Positions 61,124 through 64,000 of a DNA stretch of 64,000 nucleotides are shown one piece after another. The stretch is from the NCBI RefSeq assembly GCF_902499115.1, contig NZ_CABVPN010000015.1, forward strand, positions 62,001-126,000. Direction: 5' to 3'. Source of the DNA: Burkholderia diffusa. GTDB taxonomy: Bacteria > Pseudomonadota > Gammaproteobacteria > Burkholderiales > Burkholderiaceae. The notes below the pieces were generated by a model that saw only the letters and a program-made list of their open reading frames with translations, made no database searches and was not told where the DNA came from. The position numbers and the translations under genes are program-made. Positions within the stretch are counted from its first letter, which is position 1. Every line of letters begins with the position of its first letter.

Positions 61124-61975
61124 TCAAAGCCAGTATGGAACCCGATTACGGGTGCGTCGCATCAAGAATTGCGAGAATGCAAGCCCTGCGACAAGCATTG
61201 CCACCGACCATACCCAAGACTCCCAATGCATCGGTCGACCGGTAATCGGTGCACGCACAATTTCCATCAAGTGATAGAGCGGATTGTATTCAGCCACCCA
61301 AGCGCGGTCCTTCAGAATTTCAGGCGACCACATCACCGGAGTGAAAAAAAACACCACTTGAATCAAATTGGTAACGATCGGCGGAATATCGCGAAAACGG
61401 GCACACAGTATTCCGAGCGTTACACTGATCCATACTCCGTGCAGCAGCAGCAGAAACAATCCAAGCGGCACCAACAGAAATTCCCATGTGGGCCAGTGTC
61501 CGAACACGATAAGCAACACCACGACGACGGGGAAACTGTGAAGCATGATCACGAAGTTGCGCCATACGATCCGACACGCATGAATCGTAAGCGGAATCCG
61601 TATCTGCTTGATCATGAAGGCGGAACCAATGAAAGCGTTACACCCTTCGTTCGCGACGGTCGACAAGTACTGCCAGAGAACCAGCCCTACCGCCAGATAC
61701 GGTAGGTAGTCCTTGATCTCCTGGTGCAGGAGGGTCGAGTACAGTGCGCCAAGCACGATGACCATGATCGCCGTGCTGAGCGTAAACCAGAACGGCCCTA
61801 TCACTGACCGGCGATATCGCTGGCGAATGTCATGCCACCCCAAGGTTCCCCACACGCGCGCCGACTTCACGCCAACCAAAATGTCGTCGCGTCCGCTGTG
61901 AGAGCCAAGGTCGCTGCCTCCGCGGTCGATTGCCGCAGCTTCAGTGCTGTTAAGCACGCCCATAGACATCCTCAA
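61124..61975 (-). CDS. wzm: Polysaccharide ABC exporter, permease
   Basis: Wzm is the membrane partner of Wzt. The protein is about 283 residues with six membrane segments; the box WRDIRQRYRRSVIGPFWFTLS-like WHDIRQRYRRSVIG (residues about 47-60) and FFFTPVMWSPEIL are typical of ABC-2 polysaccharide permeases. The start is uncertain: ATG 61975 overlaps the end of manC by 26 bases, and ATG 61969 or 61963 are equally possible. Operon order is manC, wzm, wzt. Confidence 0.9.
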   Translation of the reverse strand: MRMSMGVLNSTEAAAIDRGGSDLGSHSGRDDILVGVKSARVWGTLGWHDIRQRYRRSVIGPFWFTLSTAIMVIVLGALYSTLLHQEIKDYLPYLAVGLVLWQYLSTVANEGCNAFIGSAFMIKQIRIPLTIHACRIVWRNFVIMLHSFPVVVVLLIVFGHWPTWEFLLVPLGLFLLLLHGVWISVTLGILCARFRDIPPIVTNLIQVVFFFTPVMWSPEILKDRAWVAEYNPLYHLMEIVRAPITGRPMHWESWVWSVAMLVAGLAFSQFLMRRTRNRVPYWL

Positions 61976-63365
61976 ACCTGACGATATCGTCCTCGCCGAG
62001 ATATTCCCCGCTCTGCACCTCGATCATCACAAGATCGACAACACCAGGATTTTCGAGTCGATGCTTGTGGCCAGCCGGAATGTACGTTGATTCGTTTGTC
62101 GAAACGAACAGTTCCCGATCACCATTCACGACTTTCGCCATTCCGCTTACGACAATCCAGTGCTCGCTGCGATGGTGATGCATCTGCAGGCTAAGACTTG
62201 CACCAGGCTTGACCTCGATGCGCTTGATTTTGAAGCGGGCACCCTCTTCCAGCACCGTATACGTCCCCCACGGACGATGAACGGTACGATGCAATTTATG
62301 CGCTTCGTGACCGCGCGCCTTCAATTCCGAATAGATGTGCCGAACGTCCTGCGCCCGATCGCGATTGACGACAAGCAGCGCGTCTGGCGTATCGATCACG
62401 ATGAGATTATCGACGCCAACCGCGCCGATAATTCGATCGTTGCTCATCAGGTAGCAATTTCCGACATCGTGCAGCAACGCCTCGCCCTCAACCCGATTAC
62501 CGTTGCCGTCCGGCTTGCAAAGCTCGCTAATGGCGGTCCAGGATCCGATGTCGCTCCATCCGATGGTGCACGGGACGACAGCAACATTCGTCGATTTTTC
62601 CATGACCGCATAGTCAATGGAGTCATCGCGTACGGCACCAAAGCGCTTGGGTTCCAGTTGAACCTGCGTCCAACCGCTTCCTTCCGAAATTCGGGACGCC
62701 TCCATGCACGCCTGAGTGGCTCGCAGGATGTCCGGACAGTGCGCTTCCAGTTCGCGCAGCATGGCGCCGGCCGTAAAGCAGAAGAGCCCCGAGTTCCAGA
62801 GGAATCGTCCAGATTCGACGTATTCTCGCGCCTTTGCAAGTGCCGGCTTCTCGACAAACCGCAACACTTTATTACCGTCGGCTTCGATGTAGCCATACCC
62901 AGTTTCGGGCGTTTCGGGACGGATACCAAACGTGACTATCTTGCCCTGCTCGGCCAACTTGACGGCCTCATCGACGGCCTTTGCGAACGCGTCCTGATCG
63001 GAGACCAAGTGGTCCGCAGCCAAGACAAGCATCGTTGTTTCAGGACCGGATACCTGCGCAACGTGCGAGGCTGCCGCAGCAATCGCAGCCGCCGTATTGC
63101 GGCCGAACGGTTCACAGATGAACGACGTTGCGACGTTGCCTGTATTGACCTCCCGAAACTCGTCTTCCGCCTTGAAGAACAGATCCCGGTTCGTCACCGT
63201 GAGGACCTGCTCGACACCCGGCAAGCCAGTCGCGCGAAGGAAAGCCTTCTGAAGGAGACTCTGCCCGTCGGAAAGGCGAATGAAGGGCTTGGGATGCATT
63301 TCTCGCGACACCGGCCATAACCGCGAACCGGCACCACCACACAGGATGATAGGGATCAAACTCAC
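61950..63365 (-). CDS. manC: Mannose-1-phosphate guanylyltransferase / mannose-6-phosphate isomerase
   Basis: A bifunctional type II enzyme making GDP-mannose. The 471-residue product starts at GTG 63365 behind GAGGAAT. N-terminal nucleotidyltransferase domain: ILCGGAGSRLWPVSREMHPK; C-terminal cupin isomerase domain with RPWGTYTVLEEG, QMHHHRSEHWIVVSG and PAGHKHRLENPG. With manB (25885-27279) it supplies GDP-mannose to gmd/rmd and to the mannosyl-type transferases. Confidence 0.96.
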   Translation of the reverse strand: MSLIPIILCGGAGSRLWPVSREMHPKPFIRLSDGQSLLQKAFLRATGLPGVEQVLTVTNRDLFFKAEDEFREVNTGNVATSFICEPFGRNTAAAIAAAASHVAQVSGPETTMLVLAADHLVSDQDAFAKAVDEAVKLAEQGKIVTFGIRPETPETGYGYIEADGNKVLRFVEKPALAKAREYVESGRFLWNSGLFCFTAGAMLRELEAHCPDILRATQACMEASRISEGSGWTQVQLEPKRFGAVRDDSIDYAVMEKSTNVAVVPCTIGWSDIGSWTAISELCKPDGNGNRVEGEALLHDVGNCYLMSNDRIIGAVGVDNLIVIDTPDALLVVNRDRAQDVRHIYSELKARGHEAHKLHRTVHRPWGTYTVLEEGARFKIKRIEVKPGASLSLQMHHHRSEHWIVVSGMAKVVNGDRELFVSTNESTYIPAGHKHRLENPGVVDLVMIEVQSGEYLGEDDIVRFEDVYGRA

Positions 63366-63642
63366 AAATTCCTCGCTGCACAGACTTTACTGAAAGATTA
63401 TCGATCGTCCTGCGCCGCCCCTGCGGCTATGCCCGAACCAGCGCTTGCTGATCGAAGCGGAACAATCCTGCCGCCCTTAAAAATGGGGCGCTATCGGAGA
63501 CTACTGTGAACAAATTTTAACGTATGACGTCGCCCCTGAATATTGCTCCCTCGGATTCTAGACACACTATTGCCACGCGCGCCCCGTAGGGAGTGCTACG
63601 AATTGCAACGGGTGAAAGAGGATTTTTCAGTGCCAGACTCGA
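63366..63642. other. Gap between rmlD and manC
   Basis: 277 bases without a supported gene. A weak inverted repeat CGCCC/GGGCG lies at about 63472-63489 with an A-rich loop. I see no JUMPstart/ops element (GGCGGTAG) on either strand and no clear promoter. Whether manC has its own start site or is read through from rml is therefore open. Confidence 0.4.
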
Positions 63643-64000
63643 TCAGTTCGCTGCACTGCCGCGAAACATGTCATCCAGCACGAGCCCAAGCGCCTGATCC
63701 CAGGAGGGTCGAGCGAGTTCGAATGCAGCATCAAACCGACTGCAGTCGAGAACCGAATACGTCGGGCGTCGTGCGGCTCTCGTCAGATCTGACGAGGTTA
63801 TCTCGTCGACACGGGTTGCGCGCACGCCGTGAACGCCCCGCGCCCTCATCCCACTGACGATCGCTTGTGCGAATCCGTGCCATGTCGTTTCGCCTCGCAA
63901 CGTGAGATGGTACAGCCCGAGCTTTGACAGGTCACGGGTACGGCGCAACTGAATGACAGTTCGCAGCGCCTGCACACTCAGGTCGGCAAGAACGCGTACC
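63643..64000 (-). CDS. rmlD: dTDP-4-dehydrorhamnose reductase, C-terminal part
   Basis: The frame runs to the right edge, so about 119 C-terminal residues are visible. GLYHLTLRGETTWHGFAQAIV, then ITSSDLTRAARRPTYSVLD match the end of RmlD, which makes dTDP-L-rhamnose by reducing the 4-keto intermediate. The rest of the rml set presumably lies beyond 64 kb. It is the first visible gene of the long - strand operon. Confidence 0.92.
   Translation of the reverse strand, partial: VRVLADLSVQALRTVIQLRRTRDLSKLGLYHLTLRGETTWHGFAQAIVSGMRARGVHGVRATRVDEITSSDLTRAARRPTYSVLDCSRFDAAFELARPSWDQALGLVLDDMFRGSAAN

Noticed and set aside
63366..63642. JUMPstart/ops element before manC
   Set aside because: The GGCGGTAG core was not found on either strand in this gap or in 27280-27521.

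Overview
The window is high-GC proteobacterial chromosome and looks like Burkholderia, most likely the cepacia complex. The evidence is the codon use, the gene content (Kdo hydroxylase next to waaA/waaC, the urt-ure block, a wbpM/wbpL/wbpV-type O-antigen end) and the close match of many products to Burkholderia proteins known to me. This assignment rests on recognition, not on a search.

Left part (1-10.4 kb): mixed housekeeping and accessory genes. They are the end of a chromate transporter, a D-tartrate dehydratase-like enolase-superfamily enzyme, three small unknown ORFs, a dead extra copy of rpsU, an AraC-type remnant, a cupin protein, tRNA-Gly(CCC), trmB, uppP, a DUF1439-type lipoprotein, a YkgJ-type cysteine-cluster protein, hemN, and an isoaspartyl methyltransferase-like gene paired with a rhodanese.

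Nitrogen block (10.9-22.3 kb): urtABCDE (urea ABC importer), then ureD, ureABC and ureEFG (urease and its nickel chaperones), all on the + strand. Textbook sigma-54 promoters lie upstream of urtA (10881-10895) and of ureA (17889-17903), so urea uptake and hydrolysis are probably induced together under nitrogen limitation.

LPS and glycan block (22.4-33 kb): on the - strand waaA, kdoO, waaC (Kdo and inner-core heptose steps) and manB. Divergently on the + strand lie a Wzx-like flippase, a GT2, a GT4, galE and a polyprenyl-phosphate sugar-phosphate transferase. A secreted S53-type peptidase with two bulb-lectin-like blocks (33.0-35.4 kb) separates this from the next locus.

O-antigen/capsule block (35.7-64.0 kb): about 28 kb, all on the - strand, running from rmlD at the right edge to a wbpM-like dehydratase followed by a perfect 13-bp terminator. 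It makes GDP-mannose (manC), GDP-D-rhamnose (gmd, rmd), dTDP-L-rhamnose (rmlD), UDP-ManNAc (wecB) and a UDP-6-deoxy-HexNAc (wbpM/wbpV-like). It carries ten glycosyltransferases, exports by an ABC transporter (wzm/wzt), and includes a CapK-like adenylating protein and a NodB-like deacetylase. Its most unusual member is a sugar-phosphate cyclase resembling 2-deoxy-scyllo-inosose synthase more than 3-dehydroquinate synthase, beside an SDR. This suggests a cyclitol in or on the polysaccharide. The middle (about 46-50.6 kb) is visibly more AT-rich than the flanks and is probably acquired.
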